From Panicum virgatum (Eukaryota > Streptophyta > Magnoliopsida > Poales > Poaceae), in the NCBI RefSeq assembly GCF_016808335.1, contig NC_053148.1:46950930-47014929 (forward strand): a stretch of DNA of 64,000 nt, read 5' to 3'. Of the stretch, positions 10,200 through 20,645 are shown one piece after another. The notes under the pieces are model-generated. The model was not told the origin of the DNA and searched no databases. It saw nothing but the letters and a program-made list of their open reading frames with translations. The position numbers were made by a program, and so were the translations under genes. Position 1 is the stretch's first letter. Every line of letters begins with the position of its first letter.

Positions 10200-11264
10200 T
10201 CATTGCAGGACACCCGAGGGGCCACGCTTGTGTAGCTCATTGTCGATTAGGACGAAGGACTTGGCCCGCCTGGCGAGGCGTCGCGCCTGAGCGTGGTCCG
10301 AGGGTAAGATCCCTCGAACTATCCAGTCAAGGTACTGGACGCGCCAGTCTTGCGATGTGGGGGCCTCGTCAACTTCCATTGCTTCGGCCTCGTCCGAGGA
10401 GGTGGTCCCGAGGTCAAAGTCCATGGGCTCAACCCCGTCCGCCGGGGGGTTCCCGCCGGAGGGCCCGGCGGACGAGGGGCTTGGCTCCGTCGGTTGATTG
10501 AACTCGACGGAGGGCTTGGAGATGTCGCGAGCGAAGACGTTCGGGGGGACGGTGGTCCGCCCTAAAGCTATCTCGGCCAGTTCGTCGGCGTCCTCGTTAT
10601 ACTTGCGCGGGACATGATTGAGCTCAAGGCCGTCGAACTTGTCCTCGAGGCGGCGTACCGCGTTGCAGTACGCCTCCATCTTCGGGTCGTGACAGCTAGA
10701 CTCCTTCATGACTTGATCGATGACAAGTTGAGAGTCCCCGCGTATGTCGAGGCGTTTGACGCCAAGTTCGATGGCAATGCGGAGGCCACCAAGGAGGGCC
10801 TCATACTCCGCCATGTTGTTCGAAGCAGGGAAATGCAAACGGATTACGTACCGTATGTGTTCGCCGAGGGGTGAGATGAAGACGAGGCCTGCACCGGCGC
10901 CGGTTTTCATCACCGACCCGTCGAAGTACATAGTCCAGCATTCTCCCTGGATTTGCGATGGGGGTAGCTGAGTGTCCGTCCACTCAGCCATGAAGTCAGC
11001 CAAGATTTGGGACTTGATTGCCTTGCGAGGGGCGTAAGTGAGTCTTTCTCCCATCAGCTCCACAGACCATTTGGCAATTCTACCCTCGGCTTCCCGGTTG
11101 CGAGCTATCTCTCCCAAGGGGAAAGATGAGACCACGGTGACGGGGTGAGCCTCGAAGTAGTGGCGCAGCTTGCGCTGAGCCAAAACCACTGCGTAGAGCA
11201 GTTTTTGAATCTGTGGATAGCGTGTCTTAGTTTCAGACAACACCTCGCTGATGTAATACACTGG
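10200..11264 (-). pseudogene. RNase H region with a second (archaeal-type) RNase H domain
   Basis: After the degenerate native RNase H (its end is at PVYYISEVLSE) comes a tether. A second RNase H follows, with motifs YFDGSV, NNMAEYEALL and GDSQLVIDQV, in which the acidic residues look intact. The duplicated RNase H is a known Tat-lineage mark. The frame is closed at both ends by stops: TGA at 11265-11267 where Arg or Trp is expected, and TGA at 10200-10202 where Arg is usual. Both fit single C-to-T or G-to-A changes. Confidence 0.85.
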
Positions 11265-12371
11265 TCATTGGACGGGCTGAGCATGGCCCTCCTCTTGTCT
11301 TTCGACCACGATCACCGCGCTGACCACTTGGGTCGTCGCGGCTACGTACAGATAGAGGGGCTCGCCGTCCGTAGGCGGTGTGAGAATGGGAGCTCGAGTG
11401 AGCGATGCCTTCAGCCTTTCGAGGGCTTCTTGAGCTTCGGGGGTCCACGTGAAGCGCTCGGTTTTCCTCAAGAGTCGGTACAGGGGTAAGCCTTTCTCGC
11501 CGAGACGCGAGATAAAACGGCTAAGGGACGCTAGGCATCCCATGACCCTCTGTACCCCCTTCAAGTCTCGGATCGGTCCCATCCGAGTGATGGCCGAGAC
11601 TTTGTCAAGGTTGGGTTCGATGCCCCGCTGGGAGACAACGAAACCCAAGAGCATGCCTCGAGGCACCCCGAATACGCACTTCTCAGGATTTAGTTTTATC
11701 CCTCTGGCCCGTAGGCAGTCGAATGCGATCCTGAGATCAGCAACCAGGTCGTCCGCCTTCCTGGATTTCACAACGATATCGTCGACATATGCTTCTACGC
11801 TGCGCCCGAGATGGTCTCCGAAAACGTGGAGCATACACCGTTGATAGGTGGCTCCGGCGTTTCTGAGGCCAAAGGGCATCGTAACGTAGCAGTACATGCC
11901 GAAAGGTGTGATAAAAGAAGTCGCGAGCTGGTCGGACTCTTTCATCTTGATTTGGTGGTAACCGGAGTAAGCATCAAGAAAGGACAAGAGCTCACATCCC
12001 GCAGTAGTGTCTACAATCTGATCGATTCGTGGTAAAGGAAAGGGAACCTTCGGACATGTCTTATTTAAACTAGTGTAGTCTACACACATCCTCCAGCTCC
12101 CACTCTTTTTCTTCACTAATACTGGGTTAGCTAGCCACTCGGGATGGAATACCTCTTTGATGAATCCGGCCACCAGAAGTTTCTGCAACTCCTCGCCGAT
12201 CGCCCGGCGCTTGAGCTCGTCGAAGCGTCTTAGGCGCTGCTTCACCGGCTTGTAGTTGGGTCGGACATCAAGAGAGTGCTCGGCGACCTCCCGCGGTATG
12301 CCAGGCATGTCCGCGGGGCTCCACGCAAAGATATCTGTGTTGGCGCGGAGGAAATCGATGAGCACCACTTC
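11265..12371 (-). pseudogene. Reverse transcriptase and degenerate native RNase H of the Tat element
   Basis: Recognised from RT motifs in order: LDAYSGYHQIKM, MPFGLRNAGATYQR, and the catalytic YVDD in EAYVDDIVVKS. The thumb/connection follows and then a native RNase H whose first catalytic Asp position reads Ala (LYVAATTQ). The RT part is open from the TAG at 12372-12374 to the TGA at 11265-11267. The RT itself looks undamaged, but the stops on either side cut it out of a polyprotein. Confidence 0.9.
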
Positions 12372-13720
12372 CTATTTGTCGTCGAGGGTGGCGCTGATCT
12401 GCAACACCTTGTCGTCGGAGTGGCTTGGGTCGAGGGGTACTTTCTTGATACCCTCGGCGGGCTCGAAGCTCCCGGCGTGTCGGTGCGTGGAGTCTAAGGC
12501 CTCGCTCGCCATTTTGTCGAGGGTGGCTGCGAGGGCCTCGTCCTCCGCTTGAGCTTCCGCGCGCTCAACGCACTCAACGTCGCACTCGTAGGCGTGCTCG
12601 TACGAAGAGCCAATGGTGATGACGCCCTTTGGACCCGGCATTTTGAGTTTGAGGTAGGTGTAGTTGGGGACGGCCATAAACTTGGCGTAGCAAGGACGAC
12701 CAAGGATGGCATGATAGGACCCTCGAAATCCCACCACCTCGAAAGTGAGTACCTCCTTGCGGAAGTTGGCTGCTGTGCCGAAGCACACAGGCAGATCGAT
12801 CTGGCCGAGGGGTTGGACTCGCTTCCCCGGCGCAACGCCATGGAATGGCGACTTGCTGGGGCGAAGCTTGTCTAGTCCGATCCCCATGAGCTCCAAGGTT
12901 GGGGCGTACATGATGTTGAGGCCGCTGCCTCCGTCCATGAGCACCTTGGAGAAGCGGGTGTTGCCGATGATGGGGTCGACAACGAGTGGGTACCGTCCCG
13001 GATGCGGGACGTAGTCGGGGTGGTCCTCGTGGCCAAAGGCAATGGTATCCTTCGACCAGTCGAGGTAGGATGGCGTGGCTTTGGTGACGGAGAAGACCTC
13101 GCGGCGCTCGCGCTTGCGCTGCCGAGAAGTCATATTCGTCGTTGCTCCTCCAAAGATGAAGAAGGCGTTCTCCACTGGGGGGAACTCGTCATCTCCACCT
13201 TTGTCGCCCGCATCCTTCTTCTTGTCTTCGTCGCGATGTGCGACACGGTTATAGTACTTCTTGAGCATTTCGCACTGCTCGAGGGTATGGTTGACCGGCC
13301 CCTTGTGATAAGGGCACGGTTTCTTAAGCATGTCGTCGAACTGGCCACCGCCACCTCGAGGGGGGCCTCGAGGACCTTTGCGGTCTGGGGCGGCAGCGAA
13401 GGCCTCGTCGGAGTCCTCCGCCCGCCCCGACCCACGCTGGTTTGGTGGGACCGGCTTCTTTCCCTTCCTCCCCCGCTTCAATTTCTTGGCGGGGGCCTTG
13501 GGCTTGACGGTGCCGCCCTCCGCGGGCGCATCGTCCTTGCGCTTGCTCGATTTGTTGTCGAAGATGGCACCAACAGCCTCCTCGCCGGCGGCGAAGTTGG
13601 TGGCAGCGTCGAACAACTCGTTGGTATTAATGGGTCGGCTTCTCGCGAGCTCATGCACCAGATTCCTGCACGTCGTACCCTCGAGGAAAGCGTTAATGAC
13701 CTCGACGTGGGTGACGCTGG
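12372..13720 (-). pseudogene. Gag C-terminus and aspartic protease of the Tat element
   Basis: The frame begins after a 1-base break in gag near 13719-13721. It carries the end of the capsid-like region (AFLEGTTCRNLV), a basic linker, then a Tat-type zinc-binding motif CPYHKGPVNHTLEQC. The retropepsin active site follows as MDGGSGLNIM. It ends at an in-frame TAG, 12372-12374, right before the RT segment in the same frame. Gag and pol in one frame is normal for this lineage, so the TAG is most likely a lesion (CAG or GAG to TAG) and not a designed readthrough site. I cannot exclude the latter without relatives. Confidence 0.85.
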
Positions 13721-15238
13721 GAGCTCGGTGCACTGCTTGGAGAAGCGCCGCACGTAGTCACGCAGGGATTTGCGGGGCTTCTGACGACACCCTTTGAGGT
13801 CCCAGGAGTTCCCAGGGCGCACGTACGTGCCCTGGAAATTGCCCACGAAGATGTGGACCAAGTCGGCCCAGTCGTGGATCTGGCCCGCAGGCAGGTGCTC
13901 GAGCCACGTTCGTGTGGCGTCAGCAAGATGGAGAGGAAGGTTGCGGATGATGGCCGCGTCCTCCGTCGCGCCGCCTAGCTGGCATGCTAGGCGGTAGTCG
14001 TTAAGCCAGACTGCAGGATCAGTCTCGCCCGAGTATTTGACGAGGGTGTTGGGTTGTCGGAAGCGCGGGGGAAAAGGCGCGGTTCGAATCTCCCGGCTGA
14101 ACACCCGGGTGCCCGGAGGCTCCGGTGACTCACCCCTGTCGTGCTCGGGGTCGAAGCGTCCACCCCGTCGAGGGGTGTACCTCCTGCCGTCGATGACGTT
14201 GCGGGCGTCGCCGTCGCCGGCGTGTCCGCGAGTGTCACGGATTCGCTCCCTTACGGGAACTCTCCCGATGCGCTCGTGCACCGAGGGTGCCTTCGCAGCG
14301 GGCACTACGGCTGCCTGCTGCACGGCAGCTTGCTCGATGAGCTCCTGTGCCTCGCGGCGTAGGTTGCGACCCGAGGGTGTCGATGGCTCGGGCATAGCTT
14401 GGAGTAGGTAAGCCGCAGCGACGAGCTTCTCCCCCGTCGTCTTCAGTTCCGGCGATTTGTCGACGTTGTCATCGGCCATGATGCGCTCCCGGGCGACACG
14501 TCCCGCCGCCTGGGCATGTGTACCGCGCGCGGTACGCTGCTGCTCGAGTGCGGCGCGCAGCTCCTGGGTTTGTTGACGCTGCTCATCGAGCTTGGCTTGA
14601 AGCTCTTTGAGCTGCGTCATCTGGGCTTGTCGCGCCGCCGAGCTTGACGAGGAAGGTGCTGCAGGCGGGTTCGCCGGTTGCTTTGCCCGCGCGTTCGCCC
14701 CGGCGTCCCCGTCGTTGCTTGGGGCGTTGTCGTTTTGCTCGCCCGCAAGGTCCACCATGAAGCATTCCCGGGAAGGATCGAAATCCCCCTCGCTGGAGTC
14801 TTCGGAGCAGGTGAGGCAGTAGGCCGTCGCCAGCTGGAACGAGCGAAGAGCGTCGGGGTCGTAGACCCCGGAGTAGTCCTCGGCCTCCTCGGCCGCGAAG
14901 TTGTTCATGAAGAAGTTGACGTCGTCGGCGATCGAGCTCGCCGTCTCAGGGTAGGATTCGTCGAGGGACGACGTAATGAGGTTGCGGATCGATAGAAGAT
15001 GATGACCCGGCAGATCCTCATACTCGGTGAGGTTGGTGCTGATTGAAGAGGCGTAAGTACGGGCGGCAGTGTTGCGCATCCCGAAGGGGAAGGGCGAGGG
15101 CGAAGTCGAGGCCCCCCTGGGAGGCATTAGCGCCGCTTCAGGTGACGGTGTCGGCACAGATGATGCCGAGGCACGTGATAACGAAACGGTAGCCCCGTTC
15201 GCCTCGATGCTGAGTTGCGACATGCAGCCTCGACCCAT
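13478..15238 (-). pseudogene. Gag N-terminal and capsid part of the Tat element
   Basis: The first in-frame ATG is at 15238 (MGRGCMSQLSIE). A long non-structured Gln/Ala-rich region follows with a coiled coil (QLKELQAKLDEQ). The retrotransposon gag domain comes next, including LVKYSGETDPAVWLNDY, TWLEHLP and FSKQCTELP. Just after the last motif a G-run on the plus strand (13719-13721) is one base short, and the frame changes to the next segment. The 240 codons read past that point are out of frame. The open frame extends upstream of 15238 without an ATG. Confidence 0.85.
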
Positions 15239-15532
15239 GTGGGGGAGTTGTGGCGTGCCGCGCGACGACGCTCCGCGCGCGCTTGTCGCGAACGCTGACC
15301 CGAGCGCCTGTCGCGCCGGGCTGGCGTAGTCGGAGCGATGGGGTTGCGTCTGGGCGAGAGGAGCCGCATCAGGTAACCGTTGCCGGTCGCTCTGAACTCG
15401 AGACTCCCGAACCAGATCACAAACCCAGCGGGGAGCGGATCCGAGACACCCATGGGGTATGGGTTGGATCTGCTCGCCATCCCTGGAGATCAAATGGGAA
15501 AAAAGAGAGAAAAAGAATGTCACGCGAGTCCC

Positions 15533-15549
15533 CTACCTGGCGCGCCAAC
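15533..15549 (-). promoter_or_regulatory. Primer binding site region of the Tat element
   Basis: On the minus strand the sequence after the 5' LTR end (CCGACA) reads GT, then TGGCGCGCCAGGTAG, where the tRNA primer would bind. TGG matches the universal CCA end. I cannot name the tRNA with certainty; Arg is the usual primer in this lineage. Confidence 0.55.
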
Positions 15550-15924
15550 TGTCGGTGTCGCGGCCCGGGGGCCCGGATCCCAACTGGTGAATGCTGCGTG
15601 TTTTCTTGTCCCAGATGATGATGCAAGAGGCAATCACAGTAACGCACGGTTTACCCTGGTTCCGGCCGCGGGGCCGTACGTCTAGCAAAGGGGGTGTGCG
15701 AGGGCACTGTATTATCTTGCACCCGGAGTTTCTTGTAGTAGGGGGTACAAGCGAGGCGAGAGAGGGAGAGAAGCTCCCAAGTCTCGGCTAAGAGTGGAGT
15801 CGGTGGAGATGAGTGCTCTGTAGACCTTGCGCGTCCTCTTGAGGAGAGAAGCCAGAGAGGCCAAGCAGACTAGAGTCCAGACCAGAGAGATTAGCCCGCC
15901 CCCGATGAAGGAAGCCCACCTCCT

Positions 15925-15933
15925 CCTTTTATA
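15925..15933 (-). promoter_or_regulatory. TATA box of the 5' LTR promoter
   Basis: TATAAAAGG on the minus strand, positioned to start the genomic RNA about 30 bp further left, inside the LTR. About 375 bp remain between this box and the LTR end for R and U5. Confidence 0.7.
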
Positions 15934-16479
15934 GGTATAAGGAGGGGTGGTGTACACGAGTGGGGGCATGGAAGTCGTCGTTTTCCCTTGAATCGCGGGG
16001 TTACAGTGGTCGGATACTGTAGGATGTACACTGTGGGAAGGCGGCGTGCGTCGCTGTCGTCCTGGATGTCGTCCTTCGTCCTGTGAGGATTGCGCCGTAC
16101 GCCCTGCAGTGTTCCGTTGGTAGTAATGGCGGGATGGCCCCGGACTTCCTGGTCAGAGTGCTGGCGTGCACACTAGAAGGTCCGGGGTACGCGTGACGTC
16201 GCCGGGCCTTCGAGAGGAGGGGGGAGGTCCGGGATGTCGGCGGGAGCAGTACCGAGCCCGTCTTGTCCCGCGTCGCAGGTCCCAAGGCGCTGCCACAGCG
16301 TCCGGGATGGCGGTGTGGTGACCAGAGTCAATGGATGGGACCCCGGTCATATCTACTGTGGGAGTGGCGGCCTGACGCCGCTCATCCTTTGAGCCGTGGT
16401 GGAGTGGCTGGCTTTGAATGCCTTCGTACGGCGAGCGGTTGGGCGGCAGAGCCGTTTGTCCTTTGTGCCGAAGGACGGC

Positions 16480-16695
16480 CTCGAGCGAGGCGAGAGATGA
16501 GACACCGCTCGAGGGTAGATCCGCTACCCTCGAGCGAGGCGGAGAATGAGTTACCCGCTCGAGGGTATATCCGCTACCCTCGAGCGAGGCGGAGATTGGT
16601 TTTCTGTTCGGGGGTAGTTTCGCTACCCTCGAGCGAGACGGAGATTGCCCAGCGGAACCGAGAGGGACCCTCGAACGAGGCGGAGATTGTTCAGT
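16480..16695 (-). repeat. Tandem hairpin repeats in U3 (right LTR)
   Basis: Same array of CTCGAGCGAG units as in the left LTR, with the perfect 13-bp stem conserved. It lies upstream of the LTR TATA box in element orientation. Confidence 0.75.
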
Positions 16696-16871
16696 GGGTT
16701 CGAGGGGAATGTGAATGGGCCGCACGCTGGGCTTCTTTGAGTCCTTTCCTTTCTTCCGGACGGGAAGCAGGTCGTGGGCCTTCGTGGGCCCAGTTGCTTT
16801 AACAGGTGTTTGCATTTTTTAAAGCGATCTTAGTACCCCGATTAGGGTGTCCCTAATTGTGGTCCCCGACA

Positions 16872-16876
16872 AGCTT
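16872..16876. repeat. Target-site duplication AGCTT, right copy
   Basis: Identical to 992-996. Confidence 0.95.
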
Positions 16877-19197
16877 CTATAGGTTGAGGTGGTCCATTGC
16901 ATGTGAGAGATCTCAGAGCAGAGTATGATGGCCCATGGCTTAGCAAATCATGCATGCCATGCAATGAAGTGCCATCTACAGTTCCATAGCCTCACCAACT
17001 CACCTTTTATACAAATATATAACAAAGCTTGTTACTCATAAATTCCAATCAAATGCATGTAGGAATGTGAGCTCAATCCAATGCGTGAATATTATTACGT
17101 ACTGTCCTTGCTTGTAATAAGGGATGCAATTTTCCTTTTAGGTCACTGGGTCGGCTCAAAATTTCGTAAAATAAATTACTATAGCAAGCCACATAATTAA
17201 TCTAGGGGAAAATGAACTAAACTGGTATATGTCAACGTAATTGAGTAGCTGAACAAAAAAAATAGGGGTATTTGTATTCTTGCCTCTACTTTACGGTGCA
17301 ATTGTGATTCTACTCTTATTTTTCTTAACTATGCAATTTTGTCCTTACTATTTCACAAGTCAACGTGATTTTGCCCAGAGTCAACGTGTTTTTACCTGTG
17401 GTTAACAGCAGTCAAAATAGAGGCAAAATCGCATTGAATAAAGATACACTTAGTTCGTGAGTAACACTTATATCCCTACTTATAATTTATGCATGTACCA
17501 TATACAAATATAGATAGCAGCTAGCTCGAATGATTGACAAAATTACGTGTTCATGAAATCGACAAAACACCTGCTCATGCAATTAAATATCACGACAATC
17601 ATGCACATGTGCCACAACAATTTGGTTTACTAGCAAGCAACGTGATTGCCAGCAGTTCGATCGTGAATTGATTAGTACCAAGCTGGTATACGTACCCACG
17701 ACGATATGTATCCATCTGTGTGCTAGTATCCACTGTTGCTTCAGTTCGCCCCTAACTGCGCGCAATGTATGACTTCGATGATCATATATATTCTTGGATA
17801 ATAATCAGTAAATAAAACACCCTCTTTTTCAAGAAAAAGATGAAGATATTGCATTTACATGTAGAGTTTAAAGTTTAAATTAAACATGTTAACTTCACGT
17901 AAGTAAACCCAACACGATTGTTATTTCTGATCATTGGACTGGGTGAAAGCTAGATATCGATCAGTAGCTAGGTAAAGAAACTCTGAACATATACTGGATG
18001 CTTATATATATCTCGTTATATCGATCACACTAGCACGGCAGGATAGCTAGACTGCTACGGTGTGCTCTTTGGTTCTCCACATGGGGCTTTTATTTATAGA
18101 GAGCCACCGTGTGAGAGGAGCCATAATTTAGAAAAAGAAGAGTGTTTGGTGCGCAGTAGTTATGGGTGCAATAAATTAAGCTGAGACAGATGAATTTCTC
18201 CAATTGGTACCCTGCATTTTGGGATATAATTATGCTGACTTTCTAGAGGCTAATTATATTAAGCTAACACGTGGACGTACTCACCGCACAGCACCGTGCA
18301 ATTGCATCAGTCGGGCCGTGAGAAGAGTGAAACTCTAACTCGATTAAATGGTTTAATCGAAATACTGTAATTATTGCCGTCTTCAGGTGAGATTTGATGC
18401 TTGTGTCGATGCAGCTAGGGCGCATGGAATGGAAAAGCTCCACAACACTCCAATTTCTCCATGCAAATATGCGCAGGCAGTAGTAGTAGAGAGAAGCTTC
18501 ATCTTCCTAACTAGACGACTCGCTACGGCAGCAGGAGAACGAGGCACTGCCGCCCTGGCTAGTTGCTGCTAGAGCTGGAAGATGAACATCAGCCGCTGGA
18601 TCCTCACCGGACGGCTGAAAAATTCGAGTGCGGATGCGCGCGGGGGGACGAGTCTCCAGGACGTACACTAGCTTGTTGACTGTTCTTAACTTCTTATCAC
18701 AGCTGGCAACCGCTTTCCTATTCACGTACTCGTGTATAGTAGTTCTGTAGCTAGTTAGCTACTCCACGATCGATCCGTAGCACTAGCACTGCTGCATGGA
18801 GCATGCTGCCATGCCGTGCCATGCTAGCCCAACGTATCGAATTGAATGGCGCACTGTACATTTCTTCCATCTCTGCATTGAATTGCATTTCATTGATCTG
18901 AACCAAGGCATTTATTTTTGCATGTTCTTGGCATCAATGCAATGAAGGAGTCTCTGTACATATGGGGCAATTTCCAGTTATCCCATAACGTGGTTGCAGT
19001 ACATCTGCATCATATCGTCAGTTTGTCACTGATGCACGCTTGTTCATACTTGGCTCGGTTCACTGCTAGCCGCATTACCATAGTGCAACCGTAACTGGAT
19101 TCTCGGGCAGAGGCGGCCGAGTCCGCTGAAGCCGGGGGCGTGGCGTTGGAGCCAGAGAAGAGAGCGTGGAGGTGGGTCACATGCTCTTCTCAGTTCT
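16877..19197. other. AT-rich intergenic DNA, no supported gene
   Basis: Only short frames occur and none is recognisable. The stretch near 18060-18300 has words common in small grass transposons (CTCTTTGGTTCTCC and GTGTTTGGTGCG), but I cannot pair them into clear terminal repeats. Confidence 0.4.
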
Positions 19198-20150
19198 CAC
19201 TATACCACAGCCCCGACGACTGATGGTCAGTCGGCAAAAGCCGTTATACCGACAGTCGACAGACCATCAGTCGGTATGGATGTATGCCGACACCACTTAT
19301 CTGTCGCTGTAAGTGGCGTCGGTATAACTTACACCGACTGACATCTTTTTACCGACTGATCATTGGACGCTACGCCATCTCTTTACCAACTGATCATTGG
19401 ACGCTACATGAAGTTTTTAGCGACCAATGGTTCGACGAGATAGTTTATATGGATTAAAAAATAATCTGTGACAAATTAGTGCAAATGTAACATTGAGTTT
19501 CAAAGGTCCAATGGATCCATCATAATTCCAAAGTTATTATCAGTGCATGAACTTTCATCTTGAGACACATCAAACATAAGAATATGGATATAGATTCAAT
19601 AAGGAGCATATAAACATTGACATTGATCATCCGTACAAATATTAGTTGTCCAATATTTTTCCTGAACTGCATATAACAAGGGTTCCATATTCTAGACACA
19701 ACCCAAAAATCTAAAAACCAGTAACAAAGCTGAGCACTTCACTCCATCATCTTCTAGATCATTGTTTTATCTCTAGGAAGGTCAGAACAAAACACAACTT
19801 CCATGAGTACTTTGAACGGCTTGACGTTGACATCATCAAGCAAGCTACCTAGCATCTCCCGACACTGCCTGAAATCCAACACAAGCATGCCAATTTTTAG
19901 TTAAGATCCAAAGGTATACGCAACACATTATATGAATAAGTCATGAAAAAAATGAAAGAAATAATTATCTATCATCTATGTGAAAATTATGTAAAACTGA
20001 TCGCCAGAATAAAATGAAAGAAACCCCAGGTAGGTATCATCAAGACAAGTTGCAATGCAAGTTGGAACAAATATATGGTGTAAGTTAAAGTGCATTTGCC
20101 CTCCTAAATTTTCTTGAAACCTCAAAAATGCACAAAGCAAGCACGCTTGA
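19198..20150 (+). mobile_element. Probable truncated CACTA (En/Spm-type) element end
   Basis: It starts CACTATACCACAGC and is followed by subterminal repeats of an ACCGACTGATG / CAGTCGGT type in both orientations. These include two near-identical copies of ACTGATCATTGGACGCTAC around 19350-19410. This is the layout of a CACTA end. I find no matching second terminus or 3-bp duplication within the next kilobase, so the right border is uncertain and the element is probably truncated. Confidence 0.5.
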
Positions 20151-20182
20151 TTGTTGGGCTTTAACCCTGTCCATAGATGTGA

Positions 20183-20400
20183 GGGTGTTTATTTGAATCA
20201 GCTATAGATTATGAAAAGTTGAAATCCAGATAAAAAATCTGTAGATGCTTCAAACAATCAGATATGGTGTAGATAATAAAAATCGAAGTACCCAGATTGC
20301 TATAATCCCTTAATCTTGTTTCACTCTGCTATTTCGAGATTATAGAAAAAAACAATCCTTCAGCTGCCTTACTAAGTAATATGGGGATCCAAACAACCTA
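20183..20400. mobile_element. Possible hAT/Harbinger-type MITE
   Basis: The left end GGGTGTTTATTTGAATC and the right end GGATCCAAACAACCTA form an imperfect terminal inverted repeat around an AT-rich core. Such ends are common in grass MITEs. No clear target duplication is visible. Confidence 0.4.
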
Positions 20401-20408
20401 ACTATTTA

Positions 20409-20643
20409 CTCCCTCCGTCACTAAATAATTGTCGCTTTCGCTTCCCGAGAAATAACTTTGATTAATTTTATATAAAAAGATATTAATATTTATGATATAT
20501 AATTAATATCATTAGATAGATCTTTTAATCTTGTTTTTTAATAAATTTATTTGGAGATACAAATATTGCACGTTTTTTCCACAAATCGAGTCAAACTCGT
20601 GGCACACACACCGACGGCGACACTTAAAAAGGGACAGAGGGAG
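20409..20643. mobile_element. Stowaway-type MITE
   Basis: The ends CTCCCTCCGTC and GGGACAGAGGGAG form the typical Stowaway (Tc1/mariner) inverted repeat. They are flanked by TA on both sides (20407-20408 and 20644-20645), and the core is AT-rich. Length 235 bp. The right TA abuts the next transposon directly. Confidence 0.85.
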
Positions 20644-20645
20644 TA

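Larger units (their letters stand above)
997..16871 (-). mobile_element. Ty3/gypsy LTR retrotransposon, Tat lineage (RIRE2/Retand-like), degenerate
   Basis: The element is 15.9 kb, with two 1322-bp LTRs starting TGTCGG and ending CCCGACA, flanked by AGCTT. It is read on the minus strand: 5' LTR at right, then gag, protease, reverse transcriptase, RNase H and integrase, then about 6.9 kb before the 3' LTR at left. Tat-lineage marks are the protease DGGS motif, a second RNase H before integrase, no chromodomain, and an extra gene antisense to pol between pol and the 3' LTR. By eye the LTRs differ at about 20 positions plus two or three indels, near 98.5% identity, so insertion was recent. The polyprotein nevertheless has one frameshift in gag, three in-frame stops and an integrase deletion, so this copy is not autonomous. 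Confidence 0.95.
15550..16871 (-). repeat. 5' LTR of the Tat element
   Basis: Matches 997-2318 along its whole length and ends TCCCCGACA. It carries the TATA box that would drive the genomic RNA leftward. Confidence 0.95.

Noticed and set aside
12372..12374. TAG between protease and RT as a programmed readthrough stop
   Set aside because: Other stops of the same transition type follow in the same element, so plain mutation is the simpler reading.
13700..13740. Programmed frameshift inside gag of the Tat element
   Set aside because: The break lies within the capsid domain, where a frameshift would truncate gag, and there is no slippery heptamer. A 1-base loss in a G-run explains it.
15239..15523. 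Gag start at the beginning of the open frame
   Set aside because: No ATG lies in this part and it overlaps the primer-site leader. The first in-frame ATG at 15238 begins a plausible gag sequence.
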